This document shows positions 53,875 to 64,000 of a stretch of DNA of 64,000 nt, piece by piece. How positions within the stretch are numbered: the stretch's first letter is position 1; each line of letters opens with the position of its first letter. The notes under the pieces were generated by a model. The model saw nothing but the letters and a program-made list of their open reading frames with translations, was not told where the DNA came from and did not search any database. The DNA is taken from contig VSDK01024160.1 in the NCBI GenBank assembly GCA_009767595.1, positions 77,423-141,422 of the forward strand, given 5' to 3'. The position numbers were made by a program, and so were the translations under genes. Source of the DNA: Symbiodinium kawagutii (lineage: Eukaryota; Sar; Dinophyceae; Suessiales; Symbiodiniaceae).

Positions 53875-55095
53875 ATGAGCTTACTGCTTGATTCAGAAGC
53901 ACAATTCGCTTCACGGGCAGCTGAGATCGGATTGACACCGGGTGTTGTCACTGCTTTGAAGAATGCCGGAGTTTCAACCTTGTCACAACTTGCTTTTGTA
54001 GCAGGACAACCAGGACAACCAATAGTAGCAGGTGACATCGACCAGTTCCTCACCACGGCCTTGGCACGTGCACCTTTGCTCAATGAGAGCGCTGCAGTGA
54101 GACGCTTAGCATTCGAAGCTCAGACATTGGTCATTGCAAACTTGCGACAAGTTATTGAACAGAGAGAAGACAGTGCACCCAAACGCATTGGAGCTGCTGA
54201 AAGGGAGACAAGGATGGCTGCCATTAGACTGGAACTTGCAGGACTTACCATAGCAGACGAGTACGAACCATCGCACCATCTTTTAGAGAAGTGTTGTCAA
54301 ATCCATGAGTCCAACGCGTTGCGCTACATAGAGCCCTCTGCTTGCACGTCCAGAGCACAGGAAGTGCAAGGAGCAACGAAGACAAAGGAATTGGTGCTTG
54401 AAGGTGGTAGCTTGGTTGTCAAAGACAAAGACGACAAACTGATAGCTCCAACAGCCAGTGAACTTCAGTTCCTCCATGCAATGACAAGGCGAGGCATAGC
54501 ATTCAAATTTGCAAGGATCATGACCTATGAACAACATAGCTTGTGGACGACATTTCTTTTACAGGCCATGCAAAGAGATCCGCCACCAGGCTATTCAAAG
54601 CCATCACTGCATCAGCTGCTTCAGTGTGACCGTGCTGCATTCACAAGGTTGGCCACCGCGTTGTCTCAGTTCAGACAGGCACCGGACAATAGCTTTCCAC
54701 TGGGAGAGGCATTGTTGGACTTGAGAGGTGACCCCATGATCACTTTGTATTTAGCACCTTTGGCACGGCAACAATCCAGTGGGTCGAAAGATACATCATA
54801 TGCAGCTGAACGCAATCCTCGTTTTCAGAATCAACGAGGTGATCAGAAAGGCAAGAGCAAGGGCAAAGGGAAAAAGGGAAAGGCTCCTCCATTGCCGCAG
54901 GGATTGAAGGGCAAGTGGCACAGGACTGCAAATGGCGATCCAATTTGTTTTGCATACAATCTTGGAGGTTGTGATCTTGCCAGCGATGGAATGCGTTGCC
55001 CCAAAGGTTGGCATGTTTGCTGCGAGCCGAAGTGTCTCATGGACCACCCTTTGCCGAAGCATCCGAAAGATGGACAGAAACAGAAGAGTTCTTGA
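53875..55095 (+). CDS. Gag-like protein (intact)
   Basis: 406 codons from the ATG at 53875 (MSLLLDSEAQFASRAAEI), the first ATG in frame. Homologous to the broken Gag at 16697-17737. N-terminal helical domain (LTPGVVTALKNAGVSTLSQLAF), a central conserved part (EAQTLVIANLRQV, LEGGSLVVKDKDDKL, RRGIAFKFARIMTYEQ, PPPGYSKPSLHQLLQCDRA), a KGKSKGKGKKGKAP stretch and a C-terminal Cys/His finger (ICFAYNLGGCDLAS, RCPKGWHVCCEPKC). It would bind element RNA and form particles. The stop TGA is followed by CGG in the Pol frame. Confidence 0.78.
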   Translation: MSLLLDSEAQFASRAAEIGLTPGVVTALKNAGVSTLSQLAFVAGQPGQPIVAGDIDQFLTTALARAPLLNESAAVRRLAFEAQTLVIANLRQVIEQREDSAPKRIGAAERETRMAAIRLELAGLTIADEYEPSHHLLEKCCQIHESNALRYIEPSACTSRAQEVQGATKTKELVLEGGSLVVKDKDDKLIAPTASELQFLHAMTRRGIAFKFARIMTYEQHSLWTTFLLQAMQRDPPPGYSKPSLHQLLQCDRAAFTRLATALSQFRQAPDNSFPLGEALLDLRGDPMITLYLAPLARQQSSGSKDTSYAAERNPRFQNQRGDQKGKSKGKGKKGKAPPLPQGLKGKWHRTANGDPICFAYNLGGCDLASDGMRCPKGWHVCCEPKCLMDHPLPKHPKDGQKQKSS

Positions 55096-55140
55096 CGGTT
55101 TCTAAAGGACTGGGCGGATCAGCTTCTTGATAGATGCTTC
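55093..55140 (+). promoter_or_regulatory. Candidate TGA-CGG stop-codon readthrough site (Gag-Pol)
   Basis: Gag ends TCT TGA CGG TTT; the same frame is open through 15 codons to the Pol ATG at 55141. UGA-CGG is a known type II readthrough context. Re-initiation at 55141 is an alternative here. Confidence 0.65.
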
Positions 55141-58100
55141 ATGATTGAACTATTTAGCGGGACAGCTACTCTGTGCTCAGTCGCCAAACAGCATGGACTC
55201 CAAAGCTCAATGGCTTTGGATAAGGTTCGAAAGCGTGGATCCAAAACTGCGATCTACATCTTCGACATCCTCAATCCTAAGGATCGAGAACTTTTGTATC
55301 ACTGGGCAAGTTCACCCTTGCTGGTTTGGTGCCATATGGCGCCAGTTTGCGGTACGTGTTCGCGTGCCAGAGAGATCAAGAACGGCGGCCCTAGGCCACT
55401 CCGCTCTGACGATTTCCCTCAAGGCCTTCCAGATCTCACACCCGATGAACAGCGCCGGGTTGATCTTGCAAACACCATGTACGAAGAGGCGTGCAAGTTT
55501 TTCGAACACTGCTATTCCTTAGGAATATTGGTAACGCTGGAAAATCCAACAAATAGTATCTTCTGGCTAACTACGCCATTTTTGCTTTTACTTCAAAGCT
55601 GTGAACTCTTCTTCAGTGATACACAAATGTGCATGATGGGCAGTTCCAGACCGAAGTGGACAAGATTAGCCGCCAACTTTGCGGCCATTCACGAAATGAG
55701 CGCTGTGTGCGACAACAAACATCCGCACGCAGGCTGGGGTAAGACCTTTGACAGTCAAGGACGAGAGGTCTATGCTACCAGTTTGGAAGCTGAATACCCC
55801 AGACGGTTTTGCATTTCGTTGGTACAGTGCATCATTCGCCAATTGCAAACGCAACACATTGCCCTGCCACCAACTTCGCTGTTTGACATCAAAGATGCAC
55901 ACGGTTTTGAAATGCAATCCGCTCGCATTGCAGCACAACAACAGTCCAGGAAGAACAATCTGCCACCTTTGATTCCCGAGCACAATGCCGTTGCTGTGTT
56001 TGTGTGTAAATCTCCAGGTGACGTTCTGATTCCTCTCCTCACCAAGCTGACTACAGAGCTGCAGTTGTATACAAAAACAGGCATGTTGGAACGGATTCCC
56101 AAGGGTTCTCGCTTCCTCCGCCGGTCTGCCATCACATCACCTTTTTCGTTAACGGGGGGCTTGCAGAAAGGTGATGCGTGCTATGAAGTTGCTTTCGGCT
56201 TGCCTTGGACTCCTGAGGAATTCATCGTGAAGGCGGTCGAGCATGGGCACCCTGCCAACTTTTGCAAGATGGTACCGGCAGACATTCAGCATGCAGTTGA
56301 CTTTCACATCGAATCGAGCATTGAGGAAGTTTGTGCGTACAGGCTTGATTGGTGCAAGCGGTGGTTGAAAAGGTCGCTTGAACTTTCTAAGGAAGAAAGG
56401 TTGCTGGCTACCAATCGTCATTCTTCAACTGCTAACAAGAAAATCCTTCTGACTCGAGAGTTGCTTTCAAGTCTTGACTATGAAGATCAGGAAGTGGTAG
56501 CATTGCTTGAGGAGGGGTCATCACTAGCAGGAGAAATTGAGAGTTCTGCAGTCTTTCAATCGACGTACAAGCCTTGCCTTACAACAATGCAACAGCTTTG
56601 TGAAGAAGCGGAGAAGAGAAATCGCTTGATCCTCGGCATGACCAAGTCATCGGGTGATGAGGCTTTGGATGCGGCAGTCTTGAAAGAGACCCGTGAAGAA
56701 GTTGCCAAGCAGTGGGCCGATGGGCCATGGCCTTTGGACCAACTACCGTCAGGCGCAGTTATCTCCAGACGGTTCCCACTGCAACAAAACGATAAGATCA
56801 GGATGATTGATGACTACTCGATTTCAGGTGTGAACGACTCTTGCACAATTCACACAAAACTGGATCTACATGTCACTGATACCTTCGTTGCAACAGTCAA
56901 ATCTTACTTTGCTGGAATGAGAGGGGTGAGCAAGGACACTTCGTTGCTGGCAAAAACCTATGACTTGAAAAGTGCATACAGACAGATACCGGTGCGCAAA
57001 GATCACCTGAAGTTCGCATACTTTTGCATCTACAATCATGAACTTGATTCGGTGGAGGTGTACAGGTCGTTGACCCTCCCCTTCGGTGCAACTCACAGCG
57101 TATACAGTTTCTTGCGGCTTGCCAGAATGCTTCACTGCATAGCTTGTCGAGGTGCGAAGCTGATATGTACGAATTTCTATGATGACTTTATCTTGGCTAG
57201 TCCGGAGCAGCTTCAGGACTCAGCCAAAAATGCGATGGAACTCGTATTCATGCTGACTGGTTGGGATTTTGCGAGAGATGGTAAGAAAGCTACTTCGTTT
57301 GCGCAGGTGTGCTCTGCCCTCGGTGTAACTTTCAACCTCAGTGACTCTTGCGATGGAATCCTTCATGTGCAGAACACGGAGAAACGGGTTCTTGAGCTAA
57401 CTGCACAGCTTGACCATGTGATCTCTACGAGAACCCTCAGTCGGGCAGAGGCTCTCAGGTTGCGTGGAAGGCTGGGCTTTGCTGACGGTTTCCTTCATGG
57501 CAGATTGGGAGCTTTAGTTCTGAAGCGCTTGATTGATCACGCATATGGCTCTTCAACTTCGGTAGATGATAGCTTGTCTAGCTTGCTGAGTTTGATGAGG
57601 GATCGTTTACAACATGCGAAGCCGAAACGTGTTGATTCAGATGCCGTCCATGAGTGGTGCGTGTTCACTGATGCAGCCTTCAATAAGGAGCAACGCAATG
57701 GTGGCCTTGGTGGTGTTCTGATAGCTCCAGATGGGAGCTTCTGTCGTTGGTTTGCGCTTGAGCTGGATGAGGCAACCTGCAACGTCTTGGGCGCCGACCA
57801 GAAAGACACCATCATTTATGAATTGGAGCTGTTAGCCACTTGCATAGCCTTGGAAGTGTGGGCCCCAATGTTGGCAGCTTCGTATCCGGTGCACTATGGA
57901 GATAATGACAGTGTACGCTATGCTCTTATCAGAGGCACTGGTTTGGGAATAGTTGCTGAAGCTATGATGCAAAGGCACTTGAAAGTGGAAACTTCTTTCA
58001 ATACGAATGTATGGTTTGCTCGAGTGCCTACTGAAGCCAACATAGCTGACCTTCCTTCAAGATTCGTTGCACATCCTCTCTTGATGGAAAAGAATACCTG

Positions 58101-58185
58101 TTCAAGTTCTGCTCACGAGTGCCTTGTGTCGTATCTTGAAGAGATCAAGTCGAGGCGATCAGAACTGAAAAGAAAAAGGGGGTGA
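55141..58185 (+). CDS. Pol: methyltransferase-like domain, RT, RNase H (intact)
   Basis: 1,014 codons. Domain 1 (1-240): IELFSGTATLCSVAKQHG (motif I), WCHMAPVCGTCSRAREI (in the place of PPC), LVTLENPTNSIFWL (ENP). Linker. RT about 500-760: KIRMIDDYSISGVND, KTYDLKSAYRQIPV (motif A Asp), LTLPFGATHSVYSF (motif B), CTNFYDDFILASP (YDD active site). RNase H about 830-985: WCVFTDAAFN (D), IIYELELLATCIAL (E), HYGDNDSVRYA (D), TEANIADLPSR (D). It copies element RNA to circular cDNA; the methyltransferase-like part is typical of DIRS-type elements but is C5-like here. The stop lies in repeat B1. Confidence 0.9.
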   Translation: MIELFSGTATLCSVAKQHGLQSSMALDKVRKRGSKTAIYIFDILNPKDRELLYHWASSPLLVWCHMAPVCGTCSRAREIKNGGPRPLRSDDFPQGLPDLTPDEQRRVDLANTMYEEACKFFEHCYSLGILVTLENPTNSIFWLTTPFLLLLQSCELFFSDTQMCMMGSSRPKWTRLAANFAAIHEMSAVCDNKHPHAGWGKTFDSQGREVYATSLEAEYPRRFCISLVQCIIRQLQTQHIALPPTSLFDIKDAHGFEMQSARIAAQQQSRKNNLPPLIPEHNAVAVFVCKSPGDVLIPLLTKLTTELQLYTKTGMLERIPKGSRFLRRSAITSPFSLTGGLQKGDACYEVAFGLPWTPEEFIVKAVEHGHPANFCKMVPADIQHAVDFHIESSIEEVCAYRLDWCKRWLKRSLELSKEERLLATNRHSSTANKKILLTRELLSSLDYEDQEVVALLEEGSSLAGEIESSAVFQSTYKPCLTTMQQLCEEAEKRNRLILGMTKSSGDEALDAAVLKETREEVAKQWADGPWPLDQLPSGAVISRRFPLQQNDKIRMIDDYSISGVNDSCTIHTKLDLHVTDTFVATVKSYFAGMRGVSKDTSLLAKTYDLKSAYRQIPVRKDHLKFAYFCIYNHELDSVEVYRSLTLPFGATHSVYSFLRLARMLHCIACRGAKLICTNFYDDFILASPEQLQDSAKNAMELVFMLTGWDFARDGKKATSFAQVCSALGVTFNLSDSCDGILHVQNTEKRVLELTAQLDHVISTRTLSRAEALRLRGRLGFADGFLHGRLGALVLKRLIDHAYGSSTSVDDSLSSLLSLMRDRLQHAKPKRVDSDAVHEWCVFTDAAFNKEQRNGGLGGVLIAPDGSFCRWFALELDEATCNVLGADQKDTIIYELELLATCIALEVWAPMLAASYPVHYGDNDSVRYALIRGTGLGIVAEAMMQRHLKVETSFNTNVWFARVPTEANIADLPSRFVAHPLLMEKNTCSSSAHECLVSYLEEIKSRRSELKRKRG

Positions 58186-58384
58186 TCGGCAGTTCGGACC
58201 GCCCCAAGTTGATAAAAGGAGTGCCAGCTGCAGTGAAGAGTGATGGACGATGAAGCTTCTCAACGAGAATCGAATTGTCTAAACAACTCTTCAAAGAAAG
58301 TCATTTCTGTCTGCAGCTGATATCTTTCAAGGGAGGAGTGGGTGGGAGCTTCTTAGAATCTCCCGGTTGCTTGAAAAAAGTGAC
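58182..58384 (+). repeat. Split direct repeats B1 and A2, joined
   Basis: B1 58182-58248 (67 bp, contains the Pol stop) directly followed by A2 58249-58384 (136 bp). The B-A joint is the expected site of circle closure and YR strand exchange. AAAAGTGAC at the end of A2 can pair with GTCACTTTT at 58406-58414. Confidence 0.92.
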
Positions 58385-58436
58385 CCACCCACAAATCCAC
58401 CCAGTGTCACTTTTCTCTGGGCCATAACCCTCAGCC

Positions 58437-58503
58437 GTGATCGGCAGTTCGGACCGCCCCAAGTTGATAAAAGGAGTGCCAGCTGCAGTGAAGAGTGATG
58501 GAC
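58437..58503 (+). repeat. Split direct repeat B2 (3' end of the element)
   Basis: 67 bp identical to B1. It is preceded by ccctcagcc, similar to ccctaagcc before each repeat-R start, so the R family uses the same end design. Confidence 0.9.
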
Positions 58504-61498
58504 AAAAAAATGCTGTTGATGTGGTGGGCGCATTGGCTGCCTTTTTGTCAAAGTGAATAACAGCAGCAAATCCAAAATTGCGAGTTGAACATGTTGGCAG
58601 GAGAAGGCCAATGTGAAGTCATGTTTTGCAAATTTCCGAATGTTTTTTGGCAACAATTGCTGTTTTAAAATTGTTGAAGCAGAAAAAACGTCAATCGCCG
58701 CATTGGCTGCTCCAGTGTTTGGCAGTTCTCAGGAATTAGCCGGGATCAAAATTTGTTTCCATTCTTTCGATTTTATTAGCTGAATGCAAAAGGCAGGTGA
58801 TGTTTTCTTCGTTTTTTGCCCCAACCTGTCTTTCCTTATTCTTTACTTGGTCGAGTGATCTTTGACCATTTTCTCTTCGTCCAGTGATGCTATTTGGTCA
58901 AGTGACCATTTGTATTTTTTTCGTTGAACGTTCAACCGTATGGGCGCCTCATCCTTGACAGCGCGGCCAAAGATTGACGACCAAAAATAATGATATGTAA
59001 GACAAATTGAGTACGAAAGTCAATGAATTCGATGCTGCTTTGAATTGTCCAACAACCGGTGCCGTTTTGACCGAGTGAATGAAGCCACCTGGTAGGAACC
59101 AAAAAAATTTAAAAACAAAGCGGTATTTCAAACAAATGAAAATAACGTCAGAACACCAAAACAGAATTGACAGGATACTTTTCTTGATTGTTGATTGTTG
59201 GCCATGTTGAGCTTGCCTTGGGTGCTGGCGGGGCTACATTGGGCCAACCTGATCCTGCAAGAACAGATTCCCCCGGATCCAAGTGGGTAGTTCGTTCCTC
59301 ATTGAAAAAACACCCTTGGTCTTTGTGTCTGTCAGGCTGATGTTCATGGCAGCAACAGACCATGTCATATGCATTTGAACTTCCGACTCGACCGGTGACA
59401 TGTTAGCCTAAACATGCCTAAAAAGATAGTAACCACGGGTATTGAAATTCTTGATGTTTACCCAGATGCAGTGTACCTGAACAACAACGGTTTGTGACAA
59501 TTCTTTCGGACTTTCCTTGGAAAGAATGGCGATTCGCTGGTTTGAGTCAATATTTGTTGACTTATTCTTGTTTTCATATTCTTGAGATTCACGTCAAAGA
59601 AACACACAGGTTGAAAACATTGCAAGGCAGATGCCTGCAAATCCATCAGCGTTTTCCAAACTCAGCTTCTAAAGGAAGTAATTATCCAGGTCATTGTGGC
59701 AACATCAGCTTCGGGTGTGAAATGTTTTCAATGAACACAGTACAGGTTAACATTCCAAATCAACCCGCCTCAAATCTTGGCCTGCATGATAAGGATTGGC
59801 TGCCGGCAAGATCATCCACAAATGGGAAAACACAATTGGGAGTGAAATCTGGATTGCGTGATTGCATTTTCTGAAATGTACTTGTGCGCTGTTCAGACTG
59901 CTCGACCAACAGTAAACGCGCTCCATTTTACTACATGGCTCGATTCAACAAGCAACATGAATGTTTCCGGAGGCACTATTGTTCCGTTTTGACAAATCAA
60001 CGCCGTGTTTGGGAAGCTTTAGGGACTATACCTGCAAAGACGGGTTTTAAAAGTTTTGTATCTTGTAAAGAATACATCCTGGTTTTGGAGCTGACTCAAC
60101 CACTCGCATATCGATGACTTCGCTTTGGATGCCAACAAAAAGTGATTCACCAAACCTAGTTGGCTCAAATGGTGAAACATACGGATGGCTCTACACACAG
60201 AAAGATGGACTCACCATGCAATCCCATAGTCCGATTTGAAAAACATGGGTACTGGAATCATGCGAGAGGAAAAAATCTACGATGTAAAGTACCACAGAAA
60301 GAAAATCACAAGACAAACTTCTAGAATCTAGCAATGGGGTGAATCCCACATCATTGCTTTGCTGGTTCTTGAAAATAGTGAATTTGATTGCTAACCTTGC
60401 AGCAAGACGAAATCCATGACACTGACACTGCATGTTTTCTACACTATGTAATCAGCTTTTGCGAACATTCGAAGGCAAAGGAGTAACACAGGAGTGAAAC
60501 ACTTAGCTTCTTCAAATTTGTTCATCGCTATGATAATGCGTCACGGTTTTGAGATGCAGCACTTTCGGCATTCAAACTCTTCTTCTAGTGTACTTCACCC
60601 CTCGTGTTCGAGGTGAGTTCAAGTGAAACCTGAGCACAGCCAACAACGTTTGATACCCGTTAAGCATGGCCTGATAATAATTGTTGTCCAACGCTGATAT
60701 ACAGTCACCTGAATGTTTGAGGTGACATTATGGATTGCAAAAGTACATCCGTCATCATCCGTCCAACCATGCACTGTTCTTGTCATGGCAGCGTACACGC
60801 CGTTGCAGCAAGCAGCATACATTGGTTCCTTGGCATTGCAAGGCTGCCTTGGAACTTTTTAATCCTCGAGGTGGTGAGCAAAGGGGAACTTCAAACAGAA
60901 ATCCGTTCTCTGAATTTGAAATATTCGAATTCAAATTGGTCCTAATTCTGAGCATTTTGATTGGTTGCAAAGAGTTGCTGTTTTTCCACGACCCTGCAGT
61001 GATCTTCTTTCTTGAATTTTTCCAGGAGATTCTGCAGTTGTACGCGAGCTGCTGCTACAGCGTGCTGCCGTGCACGAGCGTGGTTGCGCAGGTTTGCTCG
61101 ACTGGGGGCGCTTTCAAGACTGTCTTTTGATATGTTTCACTGCACTTTCTTTCAGGGGGCTTAACTATCTTTGTAAGATGGCAGGTGGATCTGTGCACAG
61201 AGATGGGATTGATTGTCGCTGGACAACCTGCATGCGCATCAGACACCAGCAACACGCGTGCAGCACAAGCAGGTGGTTCGACTGGCTGACCAAACGCCAC
61301 AATGAAAACAGCATACAGACATATACAGACGATCAGTAGACTATCAGTCTCACATGTCTCACAGCATGCCCCCCAGTCAGCAAATGGAAAGGAACTTGTC
61401 GAGCATCTTGCGACAAGATAGGAGCATTGAATAAAGCATGTAATGTGACAATGCATGTAAGTCTTGTTCTGACAACGTTGTGTACCTCCATGACTTTG

Positions 61499-61670
61499 CT
61501 CTCTCTCTCTCTCTGTATCTATATTCTTTACTTTGTTTTACTCTCTGTTATTCTATACTAATTCTATACTATTCTTTATTCTATGCTTTCTCTATTTCTA
61601 TTCTCGATTCTTGTCTCCTTTTGATTTCTATTCTCTATTCCTGTCTCCTGTTGTTTTCGTGAACAGATTT
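61499..61670. repeat. (CT)8 and pyrimidine-rich tract with a 30-bp repeat
   Basis: (CT)8 at 61499-61514, then mostly T and C to about 61670. Two near-copies of tttctattctc(g/t)att at 61595 and 61625. It ends ttcgtgaacag, like a 3' splice site, but no exon could be recognised after it. Confidence 0.5.
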
Positions 61671-63964
61671 TGACCAATGAGCATGGCAGCAGAGGAGGCG
61701 CAAAGGTCGCTAGCCAGAAACAGAAAAACAAGCAACAAGATCAACAAGCAAATGCTTTTTTCGCATGTTTATCCGCACAGTTGCGCAGCAGTGGGAGTGC
61801 AGGTTGACGACAGCCACCAAAAAAACAGCAGCAACAACATCAACAGATAGAACAACAGCAACAAACAGGACAAATCAGCTTGTTGTTTGCGACATTAATT
61901 TTGTCTTCTTACCTGTAAAGTTTGTCAAGGTGTCCTTCTCCAAAGAAGTCCAAGTCCTGAAGTTCTTTCCGCAGTTTTCGACGCAAAATAGAAAATTGTG
62001 GCCTGACGATTTCGTCAGTTTCGGCCTTCCATGTCTCGACGGCAGTCGCCCAAAGATGGCAGAGTTCCTTTTGTGATCCCTCCTCGGCCTCCTTCCTTTT
62101 CGGCACGCCCATGAGAAAGGAGAGTTCTCTTCTCGTTTTATTTCGAGAGTTCTCTTTTCTGAATTTTACTTTCAGCAATTCCAAAAGTTATGTTTTTTTG
62201 TATTTTTAATGCCTTTCTTTTGATGGTGTAGTTTTGGGTGAACGCCTGTTTGGGCACGCGTTCGCCTTCACTGTTGGAAGCGCTTGCCACGCTTCTGAGC
62301 CGCAAGTGGAACCTATGCCAACACATTGGGTACAGCTTCAAATTGAAAACGTGCTCTGGGTGCTTGGTCTTATGGCTCAAGCCAATGAGCCCGATTTTCC
62401 AGAAGATTCCGCGATGCAGATGCGTGTCACCGAGAAGTTTGCTACCTTCATGGCACTGTCATTTTTTAAACTTATTACTGTTATGCTAAACTTACTATTA
62501 TGCATAACTTATGCTTGGATATTTTTCGGACCAACTGTGTCGTAAAGGCCGCCCAGGCCAGAAGTCCTTCTTGTTTCGCACCCACCTAGGGTGGACCAGA
62601 ATAGAAAACTGCCCTCATAGCAGGGAAAAAATCCGCTTATATAAACAAGATGAAATATTTCATTATTTCCCTTCTTTGACCAAAGCCTGCAGGTCGCATA
62701 ATTTGTTGGTCCTTTCCTTTTTCACATGGTTGGGACGCCTGCCGCTTGGAAATCAGATAATACTTTTGCTGCTTCTGGGCGCATCCAAGCTCACCAAGGT
62801 CCTGACAATCCTGTAACCAGCTGAGATTTACAAACCTTTCTGGACATGTGATCGCTTGAACTGCAAAAATCTCAGTGTCTAATGTGGTGGTTGTGTGGGA
62901 TCTGTATGGAGGCGTAACATTTTTTTTGTTCGAAGCTTGGGACCGTCACCACTGCGCAGCTGTGAAACATTTCCAAGGCGCTGAGTTTCAATAACAAAGC
63001 TGAGAAAAATATTGATTAATTTCTGTTCCTTTTTGCGTTGATTTCCGTTGTCAAAATCAAAGCTAAAAGTTTGAAGACACAACTTCGATCAGCTCCAAAG
63101 AAAGAGTTCCAGCGTCTTGCGCGTTTGCAGAAGGGTTTGTTTTCCATTGCCGTGCCTGGCACCATGGCTGGACAATGCAACTCAGGCATGCCCGAATGAC
63201 ACCACAGACGTGTCTGAGTACTTTCTCCAGCCATGACACCAAAAACACATGAAAACAAATAAAAACACATAAACAGCATGTTTATCTTTTTTTGTTTGTG
63301 CAATAGTTGGGTGCGGCTTCCACGTTAGCGGACCACAGTCATGGACAATGGATGGCAACTGCAAACGAAATAACGCCATTTTCCCGGGCTGCCATCGTTT
63401 TCCGAACGTGACATTTTTAGCAACACAGGTCAAAGTGTATGAGCCAAGCGTGTGTGCACCCAAGCTTTGACCGTTTTTCACGGTTCGGCAAGGATTCGCA
63501 AAACCACAATTCTGCAAGACCAGAAAATCATTAGCAAAAAAAGTGGCTGCAAAACTGTGATTTCGAATATCGATTACGAGGCAGAGAAAAATACTGCGAC
63601 CCTTCATAACGTGGTTGCGTTTGGATAAAATAGTTCACAGAAATAGGTGCTTCCTTTTGCCTCTACCTTCCTCCCTTTCCTGTGGCCCCCGAAGGTTGCT
63701 GATATGTTTTTGTTTGACACAAGGTTTCAAATGTGTCGGCACTTCAGCAAAAGGCAGCTATCGATACCAATGGCAACGAAACGGTGATCCCAATTCACCC
63801 ATCGATCGATTCCGTCGCAATGTATTCATTGATGGCCCAACCACAACCTGCACAACAAAAAAACAACAATCATTGGCAGAACAGGACTGCACGCAAAGGT
63901 GTTGTTGCTGTCATTTTCCTGGTGCTTCCATGAGATTGGTGTCGCTATTTACGTGTTTTGCCAT

Positions 63965-63967
<3 letters not shown>

Positions 63968-64000
<33 letters not shown>
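63968..64000. repeat. (TGC)11 microsatellite at the window edge
   Basis: Eleven uninterrupted TGC units reaching the last base; the true length is unknown. No coding context is visible. Confidence 0.9.

Larger units (their letters stand above)
50574..58503 (+). mobile_element. Complete YR retrotransposon with split direct repeats
   Basis: Layout A1 (50574-50709), YR gene, Gag, TGA, Pol, B1 (58182-58248) joined to A2 (58249-58384), 52-bp spacer, B2 (58437-58503). A1/A2 (136 bp) and B1/B2 (67 bp) are identical base for base as read, and the three ORFs are intact, so the insertion is recent and the element may be active. This repeat layout is that of Ngaro/PAT-type YR elements. It inserted next to an R-type end motif (50531). 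Confidence 0.9.
58504..64000. other. 5.5 kb without a supportable gene
   Basis: Open frames are at most about 140 codons, on both strands, without domain patterns or repeats in protein space; none is listed. 58850-58975 is a decayed relative of repeat R: it has TGGTC-AAGT-GACCA (58895-58908) and ttgacagcgcggccaaagattga (58945). The remainder is mixed-composition host DNA. Spliced exons of a host gene cannot be excluded by eye. Confidence 0.45.

Noticed and set aside
59494..63933. ORFs of 60-140 codons in the right-hand 5 kb as host genes
   Set aside because: No domain, no codon-pattern support, similar numbers on both strands; exons could exist but cannot be supported by eye.

Overview
This window reads as nuclear DNA of a dinoflagellate in which AT-rich, Maverick/Polinton-type endogenous DNA virus sequence is interleaved with GC-richer tyrosine-recombinase (YR) retrotransposons. 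Evidence for the host: two copies of the 15-nt relict of the dinoflagellate trans-spliced leader (33661 and 41835), many KGKGKG-rich Gag-like proteins, and Ser/Asp-rich YR and methyltransferase-RT-RNase H proteins of a style I associate with dinoflagellates. The genus cannot be named from this sequence. No rRNA, tRNA or CRISPR was found.

Layout. 1-6.5 kb: virus copy L, capsid module only (acidic protein, penton-like, lipase-like, major capsid protein, small virion genes), decayed. 6.5-17.7 kb: retroelement debris (an RT/RNase H fragment, a 909-bp tandem repeat, a second RT/RNase H fragment, about 850-bp direct repeats, an unknown ORF, a broken YR gene and a broken Gag) running directly into virus copy R. 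17.7-33.7 kb plus 42.4-43.8 kb: virus copy R, nearly complete. It holds protein-primed DNA polymerase B (broken), virion genes, an intact 518-aa major capsid protein, lipase-like protein (frameshifted), penton-like protein, a long fibre with an S74-type self-cleaving chaperone, packaging ATPase, a C5-methyltransferase-like protein, a retroviral-type integrase and two Cys-rich proteins. The integrase is split by a retroelement at 33.7-41.5 kb; an assembly gap (138 N) with duplicated flanks lies at 41.66-41.80 kb. 44.1-50.0 kb: two more broken methyltransferase-RT-RNase H genes and a tandem array of about 840-bp repeats. 50.57-58.50 kb: a complete YR retrotransposon with identical split direct repeats (A1-ORFs-B1A2-B2). 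58.5-64 kb: no gene I can support.

How the parts work together. The virus carries the Polinton set for replication (polymerase), integration (integrase) and virion assembly (capsid proteins, ATPase), so it was once a virion-forming, integrating virus; most of its non-capsid enzymes are now broken. The retroelements encode YR, then Gag, then methyltransferase-RT-RNase H. In both elements that retain the Gag-Pol junction, Gag and Pol are in one frame separated only by a TGA in a known readthrough context (TGA-CTA, TGA-CGG). Their noncoding DNA is packed with small hairpins: one family has an invariant AAGT loop and covarying stems, another is a 74-bp tandem array with a covarying palindrome. 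These hairpins and the readthrough architecture are the strongest candidates for something undescribed.
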